64,000 bases of DNA from Aurantimonas sp. HBX-1 (GTDB taxonomy: Bacteria; Pseudomonadota; Alphaproteobacteria; Rhizobiales; Rhizobiaceae). Where the stretch lies: contig NZ_CP090066.1 in the NCBI RefSeq assembly GCF_021391535.1, forward strand, positions 695,501 through 759,500, read 5' to 3'. Positions 17,418 through 26,493 of the stretch are shown here, piece by piece; position 1 is the stretch's first letter, and the number at the start of each line of letters is the position of its first letter. Below the pieces are notes generated by a model that saw only the letters and a list, made by a program, of their open reading frames with translations, had not been told where the DNA came from and searched no databases. The position numbers and the translations under genes were made by a program.

Positions 17418-18449
17418 ATGCGCATCCTCGTCACCGGCAATGCCGGCTTCATCGGCTTCCACGTCGCCCGGCGCCTGCTGGAGCGCGGCGACAGCGTCAT
17501 CGGCTTCGACGTCGTCAACGACTATTACGACCCGGCGCTGAAGGAGGCCCGGCTCGCCGTGCTGGACGCGACGGCCGCGGATTCGGCGGGGACGTATGAC
17601 TTCGTCCGGGCCAATCTCGCCGACCGGGCCGCCGTCGACGCCTGCTTTGCGGCGCACCGGCCGGACCGGGTGATCCACCTCGCGGCCCAGGCCGGCGTGC
17701 GCTACTCGCTGGAAAACCCGCACGCCTATGTCGAGAGCAACATCGTTGCCTTCACCAATGTGCTGGAGGCCTGCCGGCATGCCGGTGTGGCGCATCTGAC
17801 CTATGCCAGCACTTCCAGCGTCTACGGCGCCAATACCGCCATGCCGTTCTCCGAGCATCGGCCGGCCGACCATCCGCTGCAGTTCTACGCCGCGACGAAG
17901 CGCGCCAACGAGCTGATGGCGCACGCCTACAGTCACCTCTACCGCCTGCCGACCACCGGCCTGCGCTTCTTCACGGTCTACGGCCCGTGGGGCCGACCGG
18001 ACATGGCGCTGTTCCTGTTCACCCGGAAGATTCTCGCCAACGAGCCGATCCCGCTGTTCAACAACGGCAACCACACGCGCGACTTCACCTTCATCGACGA
18101 CGTCGTCGAGGGCGTCATCCGGGCGAGCGACGATACCGCCAGACCTGATCCCAATTGGGACTCTGGCGATCCGGACCCGGCGACCAGCAACGCCCCGTTC
18201 CGGCTGTTCAACATCGGCAACAGTTCACCGGTGAAGCTCGCCCGCTACGTCGAGGCGCTGGAGGCCGCGCTCGGCCGAAAGGCCAGGCGCGAACTGCTGC
18301 CGCTGCAGCCGGGCGACCTGCACGACACGTTCGCCGACATCGGCGAACTGGAGCGCGCGGTGGGGTACAGGCCGACGACCTCGGTCGCCGAGGGCGTCAG
18401 GGCCTTCGTCGCGTGGTATCGCGCGTACTACCCGGACGTGCCCGCCTGA
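17418..18449 (+). CDS. NAD-dependent epimerase, probably UDP-glucuronate 4-epimerase
   Basis: 343 residues from the ATG at 17418 (MRILVTGNAGFIG); an upstream in-frame ATG at 17379 would add 13 non-conserved residues. It is an extended short-chain dehydrogenase: NAD-binding GNAGFIGFHVA, catalytic SSVYG and YAATK. The block GWDVVNDYYDPALK-like (here FDVVNDYYDPALK) and RFFTVYGPWGRPDMALFLF are hallmarks of UDP-glucuronate / UDP-galacturonate 4-epimerases. It would supply UDP-galacturonate for lipopolysaccharide or exopolysaccharide. No other sugar-nucleotide gene is adjacent, so the polymer is unknown. Confidence 0.88.
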   Translation: MRILVTGNAGFIGFHVARRLLERGDSVIGFDVVNDYYDPALKEARLAVLDATAADSAGTYDFVRANLADRAAVDACFAAHRPDRVIHLAAQAGVRYSLENPHAYVESNIVAFTNVLEACRHAGVAHLTYASTSSVYGANTAMPFSEHRPADHPLQFYAATKRANELMAHAYSHLYRLPTTGLRFFTVYGPWGRPDMALFLFTRKILANEPIPLFNNGNHTRDFTFIDDVVEGVIRASDDTARPDPNWDSGDPDPATSNAPFRLFNIGNSSPVKLARYVEALEAALGRKARRELLPLQPGDLHDTFADIGELERAVGYRPTTSVAEGVRAFVAWYRAYYPDVPA

Positions 18450-18511
18450 GCCAGGCGAACCCGGGCGTCCGCGGCCGCCGGCTTCGGGACGCAGCCGCGG
18501 CGTCCGTGTTC

Positions 18512-18874
18512 TCAGCCGCAGCGGACCTGCGTGACGCGGTTCTCGTCGTTGGTGTCCAGCGTCAGCCGGGTCCCCACGTACTCCTGGGTCACGGGCTGGT
18601 TCGGAAACAGGATCCGCACCTCGGCCGCGCCGGTCATCGCCTTGGCCTGCTCGGTGGTCTGGAGATTGGCGATCTGACCGACGAGCGGACGTGCGGCAGC
18701 CGCGTTGCAGGCGCCGTCCATCGGGCCGCCGGGCGCGATGCCGCCGATCGGCGCGCCGGCCACGGGGCCGCCGAGACCCGGCGCAGGCGGCGGCGCGTCG
18801 CGCTCGCTGGAGGTGCAGCCGGCGAGGACGATCAACGCCGCCGTCACGAGGGCCGGGCTCAGGGTCCGCTTCAT
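18512..18874 (-). CDS. I78-like peptidase inhibitor lipoprotein
   Basis: 120 residues. Signal peptide II with lipobox LAGC, so C20 would be lipidated. A proline- and glycine-rich linker (about residues 25-52) leads to a small domain beginning CNAAAARPLVGQ and ending with NRVTQVRCG. The pattern of an N-terminal cysteine and a C-terminal cysteine around RILFPNQPVTQEYV fits the I78 family of small protease inhibitors. Likely in the outer membrane or periplasm, protecting envelope proteins. It is convergent with the epimerase and divergent from the betaine-binding gene. Confidence 0.72.
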   Translation of the reverse strand: MKRTLSPALVTAALIVLAGCTSSERDAPPPAPGLGGPVAGAPIGGIAPGGPMDGACNAAAARPLVGQIANLQTTEQAKAMTGAAEVRILFPNQPVTQEYVGTRLTLDTNDENRVTQVRCG

Positions 18875-19066
18875 TCAATTTCCTTTGGTCTGGCTCGTTC
18901 GCGTCGGCGGTTCAGCGACCGCCGGGGATGGCCAAGACTAGTGCACATGTTGGTGAAGGCCAAGGAAACCCGCCGGGACGGCACTTTGCGGGGGGTCGGC
19001 GGCGACTATCTTGGCTGCCGGAAAGCGGTGACGCCGTCGCCGCCAGCATCTGACCGGAGGCCTCTC

Positions 19067-20071
19067 ATGAAAACCATCCTCGCCGCCTGCGCGGCTGCGG
19101 CCGGCGCGCTGGTCCTGCCGGTCCCGGCAAGCGCCCAGGACGCCGAATGCGGCACCGTGAGCATCGCCTCGATGAACTGGGCCTCGGCGGAGGTCATGGC
19201 CGCGATCGACCAGTTCATCCTCGAGAACGGCTATGGCTGCGACGCCGTGCTGGTGCCGGGCGACACGATGCCGACCTTCACCTCGATGACCGAGAAGGCC
19301 GAGCCGGACGTCGCGCCGGAAATGTTCGTCAACCAGTTCCGCGAGCAGATCGACGCCGCCGTGGCGGACAACCGCATCGTCTACGCGGCGAAGGTGCTGG
19401 AGGACGGCAGCGAGGAGGGCTTCTGGATCCCGCAATATCTCGCCGATGCGCATCCCGAGATCCAGAAGGTCTCCGACGCGCTGGAACATCCGGAGTTGTT
19501 CCCCTCGCCGGAGGACCCCACGAAGGGCGCCGTCTACAACTGCCCGGCGGGCTGGGGTTGCCAGATCATGGTCGGCAATCTCTTCAAGGCCTACGGGGCC
19601 GCCGACAAGGGGTTTTCCCTCGTCGACACGGGCTCCTCCGCCGGTCTCGACGGGTCCATCGCCAAGGCATTTTCCGACAAGGCGGGATGGCTCGGCTACT
19701 ACTGGTCGCCGACGCCGATCATCGGGCGCTATCCGATGAAGAAGCTCGAATGGGACGTGCCCTTCGACGAGGCGGAATGGAAGTCCTGCACCACCCAGCC
19801 GGATTGCGCGGCGCCGAAGATCAACGCCTGGACCCCGGCCGAGGTCTACACGCTCGTGACCAAGGAACTGGCGGATACCGCGCCGCAGGCCGCGGCCTAT
19901 CTCGACCGCCGCGCCTGGGGCAACGACACGGTCAACAAGCTGCTGGCGTGGAAGGACGAGAACCAGGCGACCGGCGAGGACACGGCCCTGTATTTCCTCG
20001 ATACCGAGCCGGAGGTCTGGAAGGCCTGGGTCGCACCGGAAGTGGCCGAAAAGGTCAAGGCCGCACTCTGA
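19067..20071 (+). CDS. glycine betaine/proline ABC transporter substrate-binding protein (OpuAC type)
   Basis: 334 residues from the ATG at 19067, which follows a CCGGAGG ribosome site. Signal peptide cleaved after ASAQ (residue 24). The mature start CGTVSIASMNWASAEV and the later segments CPAGWGCQIM and YYWSPTPIIGRYPMKK fit the OpuAC/ProX cluster, where aromatic residues form the cage for quaternary ammonium compounds. The protein is periplasmic and would deliver a betaine-like osmolyte to an ABC permease. No permease or ATPase gene is next to it, so it is an orphan binding protein in this window. Confidence 0.87.
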   Translation: MKTILAACAAAAGALVLPVPASAQDAECGTVSIASMNWASAEVMAAIDQFILENGYGCDAVLVPGDTMPTFTSMTEKAEPDVAPEMFVNQFREQIDAAVADNRIVYAAKVLEDGSEEGFWIPQYLADAHPEIQKVSDALEHPELFPSPEDPTKGAVYNCPAGWGCQIMVGNLFKAYGAADKGFSLVDTGSSAGLDGSIAKAFSDKAGWLGYYWSPTPIIGRYPMKKLEWDVPFDEAEWKSCTTQPDCAAPKINAWTPAEVYTLVTKELADTAPQAAAYLDRRAWGNDTVNKLLAWKDENQATGEDTALYFLDTEPEVWKAWVAPEVAEKVKAAL

Positions 20072-20093
20072 GCTGAGGCATTCGCGGGCAGAT

Positions 20094-20118
20094 GGCGCGC
20101 GCTGTCAGAGCGCGCGCC
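20094..20118. terminator. hairpin after the betaine-binding gene
   Basis: Perfect 10-base inverted repeat GGCGCGCGCT / AGCGCGCGCC with a 5-base loop, 22 bases past the stop of the plus-strand gene. The loop contains the stop codon of the convergent minus-strand GNAT gene. No T-run is present. Confidence 0.5.
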
Positions 20119-20563
20119 TGAACCCGACATGACTGCGCTCGAAGCCGAGCCGGTCGTAGAAGCGATGCGCGGCCTCGCGCTTGACGTTCGAGGTCAGTGT
20201 CATCGCATCCGCGCCGTGCGCGCGGCCCTCCTCCATCGCCCGCAGCACCATCGCCTCGCCGATCCGCTGTCCGCGCATCGCCGGATGGACCTGCACCGCC
20301 TCGAGGATGCAGCGGGTCGCGGCCCGGTAGGGCAGGCTGCGGGCGATGATGATCTGGAACGTGCCGACGACGCGGCCCTCCACTTCCGCCACGAACAGGA
20401 ACTCGTTGGCGCTCGCCGCGATGCGATCGAACTGCGCCTCGTAGAGCGGCAGGTCCGCCGCTGCGCCGGTGTCGACGGCGCCGCCGATGTCGTCGGCCGC
20501 CAGAAGCGCGACGATCGCCGGCACGTCGTCGCGCCGTGCCGGCCGGATGGTGGCGGTCACCAT
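20105..20563 (-). CDS. GNAT family N-acetyltransferase
   Basis: 152 residues starting MVTATIRPARRDDVPAIVAL. The acetyl-CoA-binding region is visible as ILEAVQVHPAMRGQRIGEAM, with the GNAT R/Q-x-x-G-x-G/A loop (RGQRIGEAM), followed by LTSNVKREAAHRFYDRLGFE, the typical motif B end. The start overlaps the end of the upstream MAPEG gene by 7 bases, so they are cotranscribed. Substrate (amino group of a small molecule or protein) cannot be told. Confidence 0.87.
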   Translation of the reverse strand: MVTATIRPARRDDVPAIVALLAADDIGGAVDTGAAADLPLYEAQFDRIAASANEFLFVAEVEGRVVGTFQIIIARSLPYRAATRCILEAVQVHPAMRGQRIGEAMVLRAMEEGRAHGADAMTLTSNVKREAAHRFYDRLGFERSHVGFRRAL

Positions 20564-20976
20564 GCGAGGGAGAGGACGCCGGCGATCAGCGCGCCAGCGC
20601 CGGCGCCGCCGAGTGCCAGGAAGGAAAGGACGGTGCCTGCGAAGCGCTGCCACGACGGCGCCTTTGCTGCCACGAAATGCAGTGCGTGGATGAACCGGCC
20701 GGCGATGAGCAGCACGCCGAGAAGGTGGATGAGCAGCACCGGCGCCCCCGCCAGCGCCAGGAGCAGCATCGCGATCAGCGTCGGCGGGATGAACTCCAGC
20801 GCGTTGGCATGGCCGCGCATTATGCGGATCATCCGCGGATTGCCGCCGTCGCCCATGTACACCTTCTCGGCCTGGCGGACGCGGCCGGTCTGTACGCCCA
20901 GCCAGATCAGGATCAGGATGGCGAGACCGGCATAGATCGCCACCGCGCCGATCGCCGCTTGCATCGTCTCCGTCAT
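20557..20976 (-). CDS. MAPEG family membrane protein
   Basis: 139 residues from the ATG at 20976, which has GAGGA 6 bases upstream; an ATG at 20994 would add six residues. Four hydrophobic helices are visible. Conserved MAPEG features are VRQAEKVYMGDGGNPRM, then RGHANALEFIPPTLIAM and LLIAGRFIHALHF, in which the R-x-x-x-N-x-x-E/P-type block binds glutathione in eukaryotic relatives. The bacterial role is uncertain, possibly glutathione-dependent detoxification. It precedes and overlaps the GNAT gene. Confidence 0.85.
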   Translation of the reverse strand: MTETMQAAIGAVAIYAGLAILILIWLGVQTGRVRQAEKVYMGDGGNPRMIRIMRGHANALEFIPPTLIAMLLLALAGAPVLLIHLLGVLLIAGRFIHALHFVAAKAPSWQRFAGTVLSFLALGGAGAGALIAGVLSLAW

Positions 20977-21132
20977 GCCCATTCCTCGCTCCATCGCACC
21001 CGTGCCGTATCGGCCATGCCATACAGAATCCCGGCCGGAAGTCGATCCGCCGCGGCCGATGGCGGCACGACAATGCCGCGGATTTTGCTATCATCGCCGC
21101 ATCGGACCTGCGGGCGCGAAGAGGGGACTGTC

Positions 21133-21708
21133 ATGCTGATCCTAGTCTTGGGGATGATCATCTTCCTCGGGATACATTCGGTCCGGATCTTCGCCGAATC
21201 CGCCCGCGACCGCATGATCGACCGCCTCGGAGAGAGCCGATACAAGAGCGCCTATTCGGCGCTGTCGCTGGTCGGCATCCTGCTGGTGGGCTACGGCTAC
21301 GGCCAGGCGAAGCTCGGCGCCATGCCGCTGTGGGACCCGCCTGGGGGCCTCCGGCATCTGGCGCTGATCCTCGTTCCGCTCGGCTTCGTGCTGGTAGCGG
21401 CCGCCTACGCGCCGACCGGCCACATCAAGGCGGCCGTCCGTCACCCGATGGTGCTGGGCATCGCGCTGTGGGCGCTCGGCCACCTGCTCGCCAACGGCAC
21501 CGCACCCGATCTCGTCCTGTTCGGCGGCTTCCTGGCCTGGGCGGTCATCGACTACATCAACGCGCTCGGGCGCACCGGCGCGGCCGCACGGCCCGTTGCG
21601 AACTCCTATCGCGGCGACATCGCGGCCGTCGTCATCGGCCTGGTCCTGGCCGCGATATTCATCGGCGGATTGCACCGCTGGCTGTTCGGGGTGGCGCCGA
21701 TCGGCTGA
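21133..21708 (+). CDS. NnrU family membrane protein
   Basis: 191 residues from the ATG at 21133, with GAGGGG upstream. Five or six membrane helices. NnrU features: LGIHSVRIFAESARDRMIDR after the first helix, GHIKAAVRHPMVLGIALWA and a loop GHLLANG followed by GGFLAWAVIDYINAL. Related to the isoprenylcysteine methyltransferase-like membrane fold; first found next to denitrification genes, but many copies, like this one, are not. It is divergent from the MAPEG/GNAT pair and on the same strand as the YfgM-like gene. Confidence 0.87.
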   Translation: MLILVLGMIIFLGIHSVRIFAESARDRMIDRLGESRYKSAYSALSLVGILLVGYGYGQAKLGAMPLWDPPGGLRHLALILVPLGFVLVAAAYAPTGHIKAAVRHPMVLGIALWALGHLLANGTAPDLVLFGGFLAWAVIDYINALGRTGAAARPVANSYRGDIAAVVIGLVLAAIFIGGLHRWLFGVAPIG

Positions 21709-21826
21709 CGGCGGGCGCCGCAACCCTTTCATAGCCGCGAAAAATCGTTAGAAGACGCCCATGACGTGCAGGCGTCCGCCGATAACGGCGGAGCGCCCAC
21801 GCAGCCTTATCGCAAAGAGTGGGTGG

Positions 21827-22840
21827 ATGAGCGACGACAGTTTTATTCGGGAAGTCAACGAGGAACTGCGCCAGGACAAGGTCAAGGAAGCCTGGACGAA
21901 GTTCGGTCGCTGGCTGCTGATCGGCGTGGTGATCCTGCTCGTCGCGACCGCCGCCTATGTCGGCTGGGACCGCTACCAGGCGGCCCAGGCCGACGCCTCC
22001 GGCGACCGTTATCTCGTGGCGCTCGATCTCGCGGCCGCCGGCAAGCCCGACGAAGCGGTTGCCGCGCTCGAGGCGCTGGCCGAGGACGGGCATGGCGCCT
22101 ATCCGGAGCTTGCCCGCATGCGCATCGGCTCGGTTCGCGCGGCGCAGGGGCAGCCCGAGCAGGCCGTCGCCGCCTTCGACGCCGTCGCCGCCGACTCCGA
22201 CGCACCGGCGCCGCTGCGCGACATGGCGGCGGTCCGCGCGGCCTATATCCTGGTCGACAGCGGCACGGTGGACGACGTGCGCTCGCGGGTCGAGCGGCTG
22301 ACCGGCGACAGCGAGCCGCTGCGCTTCCCGGCCCGCGAGGCGATCGCCCTGGCAGCCTGGAAGGCGGGCGACACGGAGACCGCGTCCGGCCTGTTCCAGC
22401 AGCTCGTCGACGATACCGGCGCGTCGAACGGCATTTCGGCGCGCGCCCGGCTGATGCTCGACGTGATCGCCGGGGGCGCGCCGGCGGCCGAAGGGGCGGC
22501 CCCGGCTGCACCGCAAGCGGCGCCGGCAGAATCGCCGACGGCGACGGAAGCGCCCGCGGCGCCCGCGACGCCGGCTGCGCCGGTGGAACCCGCCGAAGGC
22601 GCGAGCGCCGCGCCGGAGGCTGTCCCCGCGGCGCCAGCCGCCGGTGACGTCGCCCTGCCGACGACGGGCCTCGGATTCGACGGCGCGGGTGTGCTACCAT
22701 CAGACACCGCCCCGACCAGTCCGGACGCGGCTCCCGCAAGCAACGGGCCGGCAGCGCCGGTCTCCGACATTCCGCCGGCCTTGCCAGAGCCGGCGGCGCC
22801 GGCCGGCGCGCCGCTGGCGCCGCAGGGCGGCGCGAACTAG
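21827..22840 (+). CDS. tetratricopeptide membrane protein of the YfgM type
   Basis: 337 residues from the ATG at 21827 (MSDDSFIREVNEELRQDKVK). A short cytoplasmic segment is followed by one membrane helix (LLIGVVILLVATAAYVGW, about residues 29-46) and then TPR-like helices in the periplasm up to about residue 215. The remaining 120 residues are alanine/proline-rich low-complexity sequence. YfgM in E. coli is an ancillary subunit of the Sec translocon and a periplasmic chaperone connector, and is encoded next to der (via bamB) there too. Here der follows directly with a 64-base gap, which supports the call. Confidence 0.85.
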   Translation: MSDDSFIREVNEELRQDKVKEAWTKFGRWLLIGVVILLVATAAYVGWDRYQAAQADASGDRYLVALDLAAAGKPDEAVAALEALAEDGHGAYPELARMRIGSVRAAQGQPEQAVAAFDAVAADSDAPAPLRDMAAVRAAYILVDSGTVDDVRSRVERLTGDSEPLRFPAREAIALAAWKAGDTETASGLFQQLVDDTGASNGISARARLMLDVIAGGAPAAEGAAPAAPQAAPAESPTATEAPAAPATPAAPVEPAEGASAAPEAVPAAPAAGDVALPTTGLGFDGAGVLPSDTAPTSPDAAPASNGPAAPVSDIPPALPEPAAPAGAPLAPQGGAN

Positions 22841-22904
22841 AATTTTTCCGGCGCGGGCTTCACGGCCCGCCGCCCCATCGCTCCGGAGGAGCGCGGAGAC
22901 CTCA

Positions 22905-24341
22905 ATGGTCACCATTGCCATCATCGGCCGACCCAATGTCGGCAAGTCGACGCTGTTCAACCGCCTGGTCGGCAAGCGCCTCGCGCTGGTCGACGACCGG
23001 CCGGGGGTGACCCGCGACCGCCGCTCGGGCGAGGCCTCGCTGATGGATCTCGAGTTCGAGATCATCGACACGGCGGGCCTCGAGATCACCGGTGCGGAGA
23101 CGCTGGAAGGGCGGATGCGCGCCCAGACCGAGATCGCCATCGCCGCGGCCGACCTCGTGCTGTTCCTGGTCGACGTGAAGGTCGGCCTGACGCCGCAGGA
23201 TCTCGATTTCGCCGAACTCTGCCGGCGCACGGCCCGCAAGGTCATTCTCGTCGCCAACAAGGCCGAGGCGCGCGGTGCCGAGTCCGGCGTCCTGGACGCC
23301 TATTCGCTCGGGCTCGGCGAGCCGATCGGCATCTCCGCCGAGCACGGCATGGGCATGGGCGAGCTGCGCGACGCGATCGTCGAGGCGCTCGGCGAGGAAG
23401 CCTTTGCCGACCCGCTGGCCGAGGACGAGCCGGAATGGTGGGAAGAGGAAACGTTCGAGCCGGTGGCCGAAGGGGAGGACGGCGAGGAGCCCGAGCCGCC
23501 GCCCTACGACGACACCAAGCCGCTGCGGATCGCCATCGTTGGGCGCCCGAATGCCGGCAAGTCGACGCTGATCAACCGCTTCCTCGGCGAGGACCGGATG
23601 CTGACCGGCCCGGAAGCCGGGATCACCCGCGACTCGATTTCGGTCGAGTGGGACTGGCGCGGCCGCAAGATCCGGATGTTCGATACGGCGGGCCTGCGCC
23701 GCAAGGCGCGGATCCAGGAAAAGCTCGAGAAGCTGTCGGTGGCCGACGCGCTGCGGGCGATCAAATACGCCGAGATCGTCGTCATCGTCTTCGACGTCAC
23801 CATCCCGTTCGAGCGCCAGGACATGTCGATCGTCGACCTGATCGTGCGCGAGGGACGTGCCCCGGTGATCGCCTTCAACAAGTGGGACCTGATCGAGGAT
23901 CGCCAGCCGGTGCTCGCGGAACTGCGGGAGAAGACCGACCGGCTGCTGCCGCAGGCGCGCGGCGTCAAGGCGGTCACCGTTTCGGGCGAGACCGGCGAGG
24001 GGATCGACCGGCTGATGAAGGCGATCGTCGAGACCCACGAGGTCTGGAACCGCCGAATCTCCACCGCGAAGCTCAACCAATGGCTGAGCCGGACCATCGG
24101 CCACCATCCGCCACCGGCGGTCGCGGGGCGCCGGGTTAACATCAAGTATATGACGCAGGTCAAGAGCCGGCCACCGACCTTCATGATTTCAACCTCGCGG
24201 CCGGAAGCCTTGGGGACATCCTATACGCGCTATCTAATCAACGGGTTACGGGAGAGCTTCGGGCTTTTCGGGGTGCCGATCCGGCTCGGATTGCGCAAAA
24301 CCGACAATCCCTTTGCACCGAAACGCAAGCGTCCGTCTTGA
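22905..24341 (+). CDS. der: ribosome biogenesis GTPase Der (EngA)
   Basis: 478 residues with two GTPase domains in tandem, the hallmark of Der. G1 motifs are GRPNVGKST (residues 8-16) and GRPNAGKST (about 214-222); G3 is DTAG in both; G4 is NKAE in the first domain and NKWD in the second. A KH-like C-terminal domain follows (LSRTIGHHPPPAVAGRRVNI). An acidic linker (DEPEWWEEE) separates the GTPase domains, as in other alphaproteobacteria. Essential for maturation of the 50S subunit. The start at 22905 was chosen because the G1 motif begins within eight residues; upstream codons are not conserved. Confidence 0.97.
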   Translation: MVTIAIIGRPNVGKSTLFNRLVGKRLALVDDRPGVTRDRRSGEASLMDLEFEIIDTAGLEITGAETLEGRMRAQTEIAIAAADLVLFLVDVKVGLTPQDLDFAELCRRTARKVILVANKAEARGAESGVLDAYSLGLGEPIGISAEHGMGMGELRDAIVEALGEEAFADPLAEDEPEWWEEETFEPVAEGEDGEEPEPPPYDDTKPLRIAIVGRPNAGKSTLINRFLGEDRMLTGPEAGITRDSISVEWDWRGRKIRMFDTAGLRRKARIQEKLEKLSVADALRAIKYAEIVVIVFDVTIPFERQDMSIVDLIVREGRAPVIAFNKWDLIEDRQPVLAELREKTDRLLPQARGVKAVTVSGETGEGIDRLMKAIVETHEVWNRRISTAKLNQWLSRTIGHHPPPAVAGRRVNIKYMTQVKSRPPTFMISTSRPEALGTSYTRYLINGLRESFGLFGVPIRLGLRKTDNPFAPKRKRPS

Positions 24342-24385
24342 AATCACCACGTTCTGTTAACCAAGAACTAAGGTTAATGGGGAAT

Positions 24386-24406
24386 GTTCAACGACAGCCG
24401 TTGAAC
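24386..24406. promoter_or_regulatory. inverted repeat upstream of the cell wall hydrolase gene
   Basis: Perfect 8-base inverted repeat GTTCAACG / CGTTGAAC with a 5-base loop, 27 bases before the hydrolase start. A second inverted pair TTAACC (24357-24362) / GGTTAA (24372-24377) sits just upstream. The first could be a hairpin ending der or an operator; no T-run follows. Role unknown. Confidence 0.35.
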
Positions 24407-24433
24407 GAAATGCCAGAAGCGATGGGGACATGA

Positions 24434-25609
24434 ATGGGGGATGAGGGGCTGCAGGCCGCACCGCGCGTACAGGTTCGGACATTCAAGCGTGCGCTTCGCG
24501 CCGCCGTCCTGTGTGCCGGCACTGCAGTGATCGTCACCGTCTCCACCGGCAGCACCGCCTACCAGGACATGACCAGCGCTCTCAGCGGCGTCAAACAGGC
24601 TAACCGCTGGCAGGCCTATTTCGTTCCATCCCCCGCCGGCTCGATCGAGGCCGCCGAGATCGCCTTCGCCGGCCAGCCGGTCGGCCAGCTTCCGGAAGGC
24701 GCCGGGGTGCGCGCCGGCGACGGCGCGCTGTTCACGCTCGATGCGCCGGGCAAGGCCTTCGCGGCGCCCGACGAGAGCCGGGTGCGACGGGCCGAGAAGG
24801 GGGCGCGCGTCATCTCCCTCGCGCCGGCCGAGACGCTGCCGCCGCGCGGCTTCTCCGCCGGCTCGATCATGGAGCGTCAGAGCCTGCTCGGACCGCGCGT
24901 CATCGGACCCGCCGAGCGCGTGCGCCTCGCCTTCTCCAAGATCACCCAGACCACCCAGGAAGCGGTGACGGTCGCCAGGAACTTCCAGCTCAAGGGGCCG
25001 CCGAAGATCCTCGACGACGCGGTGATGCTGGCATCGCTGAAGCCCTCGACCGATGATACCGGAGCCCTCGGCTACGCACCGGCGGGCCGCACGGCGTCAC
25101 TGTTCGAGAACATCCTCAAGGACCAGCCGGAAGCCTTCATCCCGCCGATCGGCGACAAGGATCATGCCTGGGCGGCGACGCCCCTGGCGGCCAGCGCGTT
25201 CAGCGCCAAGGAACAGAACTGCCTCGCCAACGGCATCTATTTCGAGGCGCGCGGGGAATCCGCCACCGGACAGGCAGCCGTCGCGCAGGTCATCCTCAAC
25301 CGCGTCCGCAATCCGGCCTTCCCGAAGACGATCTGCGGCGTCGTCTACCAGAACAAGAACTGGCGCAACCGCTGCCAGTTCTCCTTCGCCTGCGATGGCA
25401 ACCGTGAGCGTGTCGGCGACCGCAGCGCCTGGGCGCGGGCCAAGCAGGTGGCCGAGAAGGTCACCAAGGGCGAGATCTGGCTGAGCGAGGTGGGCTCCGC
25501 CACCCACTACCATGCGACCTACGTCCATCCGCGCTGGGCGAGCGCCATGGAGCGTGTCGACAAGATCGGCAAGCACGTCTTCTACCGGACCTTCAACGGC
25601 GGCTGGTAA
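24434..25609 (+). CDS. SleB-type cell wall hydrolase
   Basis: 391 residues. A membrane or signal segment lies around residues 20-40 (ALRAAVLCAGTAVIVTVS). A long region without recognised motifs precedes the Hydrolase_2 (SleB) domain at about residues 260-390. That domain reads CLANGIYFEARGES with the likely catalytic E271, then VAQVILNRVRNPAFP, CQFSFACDG and ATHYHATYVHPRWA. It is a muramidase/amidase-like peptidoglycan hydrolase acting in the periplasm. The start ATG at 24434 is the only in-frame one in the run of nearby ATGs. It stands alone; palindromes precede it. Confidence 0.9.
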   Translation: MGDEGLQAAPRVQVRTFKRALRAAVLCAGTAVIVTVSTGSTAYQDMTSALSGVKQANRWQAYFVPSPAGSIEAAEIAFAGQPVGQLPEGAGVRAGDGALFTLDAPGKAFAAPDESRVRRAEKGARVISLAPAETLPPRGFSAGSIMERQSLLGPRVIGPAERVRLAFSKITQTTQEAVTVARNFQLKGPPKILDDAVMLASLKPSTDDTGALGYAPAGRTASLFENILKDQPEAFIPPIGDKDHAWAATPLAASAFSAKEQNCLANGIYFEARGESATGQAAVAQVILNRVRNPAFPKTICGVVYQNKNWRNRCQFSFACDGNRERVGDRSAWARAKQVAEKVTKGEIWLSEVGSATHYHATYVHPRWASAMERVDKIGKHVFYRTFNGGW

Positions 25610-25742
25610 ACGCCGGGCGGCAAGCCAGGCGCATCCGTCGGGCGGCCGGCGCACCGACGCCGGAAGCCGAGAAAAGGTTTTCGCTCCGTCCGCGCATGCT
25701 GTAGAGCCGGCCATTCCCTCCCGCATGCAAACGGTCGGAACC

Positions 25743-26381
25743 ATGGCTCAGAACACCAAGCGTCTCCTCGAAATCCTCACCGCCCAGCCGGTCGTGCCCG
25801 TCGTCGCGGTAGAGACCGCCGCAGAGGGCGTCGCGCTGGCCCGCGCGCTCGTTGCCGGCGGCATCCGCTCGATCGAGGTGACCCTGCGCACCCCGGCAGC
25901 GCTGGATGCGATCCGCGCCATCGCCGAGACGGTGCCGGAGGCGATCTGCGGCGCCGGCACCGTGCTCACGCCGAAGCAGCTCGACCATGCGGAAGCGGCG
26001 GGCGCCAAGTTCATCGTTTCCCCCGGCGCCACCATGGACCTGCTCGACGCGGCGCGTTCGTCGGCCGTGCCGCTGCTGCCCGGTTCGGCGACGGCGAGCG
26101 AGCTGATGGCAATGATCGAGGAAGGCTACGAGATCCTGAAGTTCTTTCCGGCGCAGCAGATCGGCGGCGCGGCGTTCCTGCGCTCGATCGCACCGGTCTT
26201 CCCGTCGCTGCGCTTCTGCCCGACCGGCGGCATCTCCACCGACAATGTGCGCGACTATCTGAGCCTGCCCAACGTCATCTGCGTCGGCGGCTCCTGGCTG
26301 GCGCCGAAAGCCGCGGTCGCGGCCGGCGACTGGGATACGGTCACCCGCCTGGCCCGCGAAGCAGCCGCGCTGGCCGCCTGA
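25743..26381 (+). CDS. eda: 2-dehydro-3-deoxy-phosphogluconate (KDPG) aldolase
   Basis: 212 residues, the normal length. The active-site set is complete: glutamate in GGIRSIEVTLRTP, GAGTVLTPKQ, the phosphate-binding TGGIS, and the Schiff-base lysine K133 in YEILKFFPAQ, the same residue number as in E. coli Eda. It cleaves 2-keto-3-deoxy-6-phosphogluconate to pyruvate and glyceraldehyde-3-phosphate in the Entner-Doudoroff pathway; it may also act on KHG. An in-frame ATG at 25725 would add six residues. No other Entner-Doudoroff gene is in the window. Confidence 0.94.
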   Translation: MAQNTKRLLEILTAQPVVPVVAVETAAEGVALARALVAGGIRSIEVTLRTPAALDAIRAIAETVPEAICGAGTVLTPKQLDHAEAAGAKFIVSPGATMDLLDAARSSAVPLLPGSATASELMAMIEEGYEILKFFPAQQIGGAAFLRSIAPVFPSLRFCPTGGISTDNVRDYLSLPNVICVGGSWLAPKAAVAAGDWDTVTRLAREAAALAA

Positions 26382-26493
26382 GGTGGGCCGGGCCGGACGG
26401 CTGGGGACGGCGGCAGGCGTCACCGCCAGGCGCCCCGCTGTGCCTCGAATTCCGCTTGCGCCGGTTCATTCGCGCGGTTAGGTTCCGGCCAAT

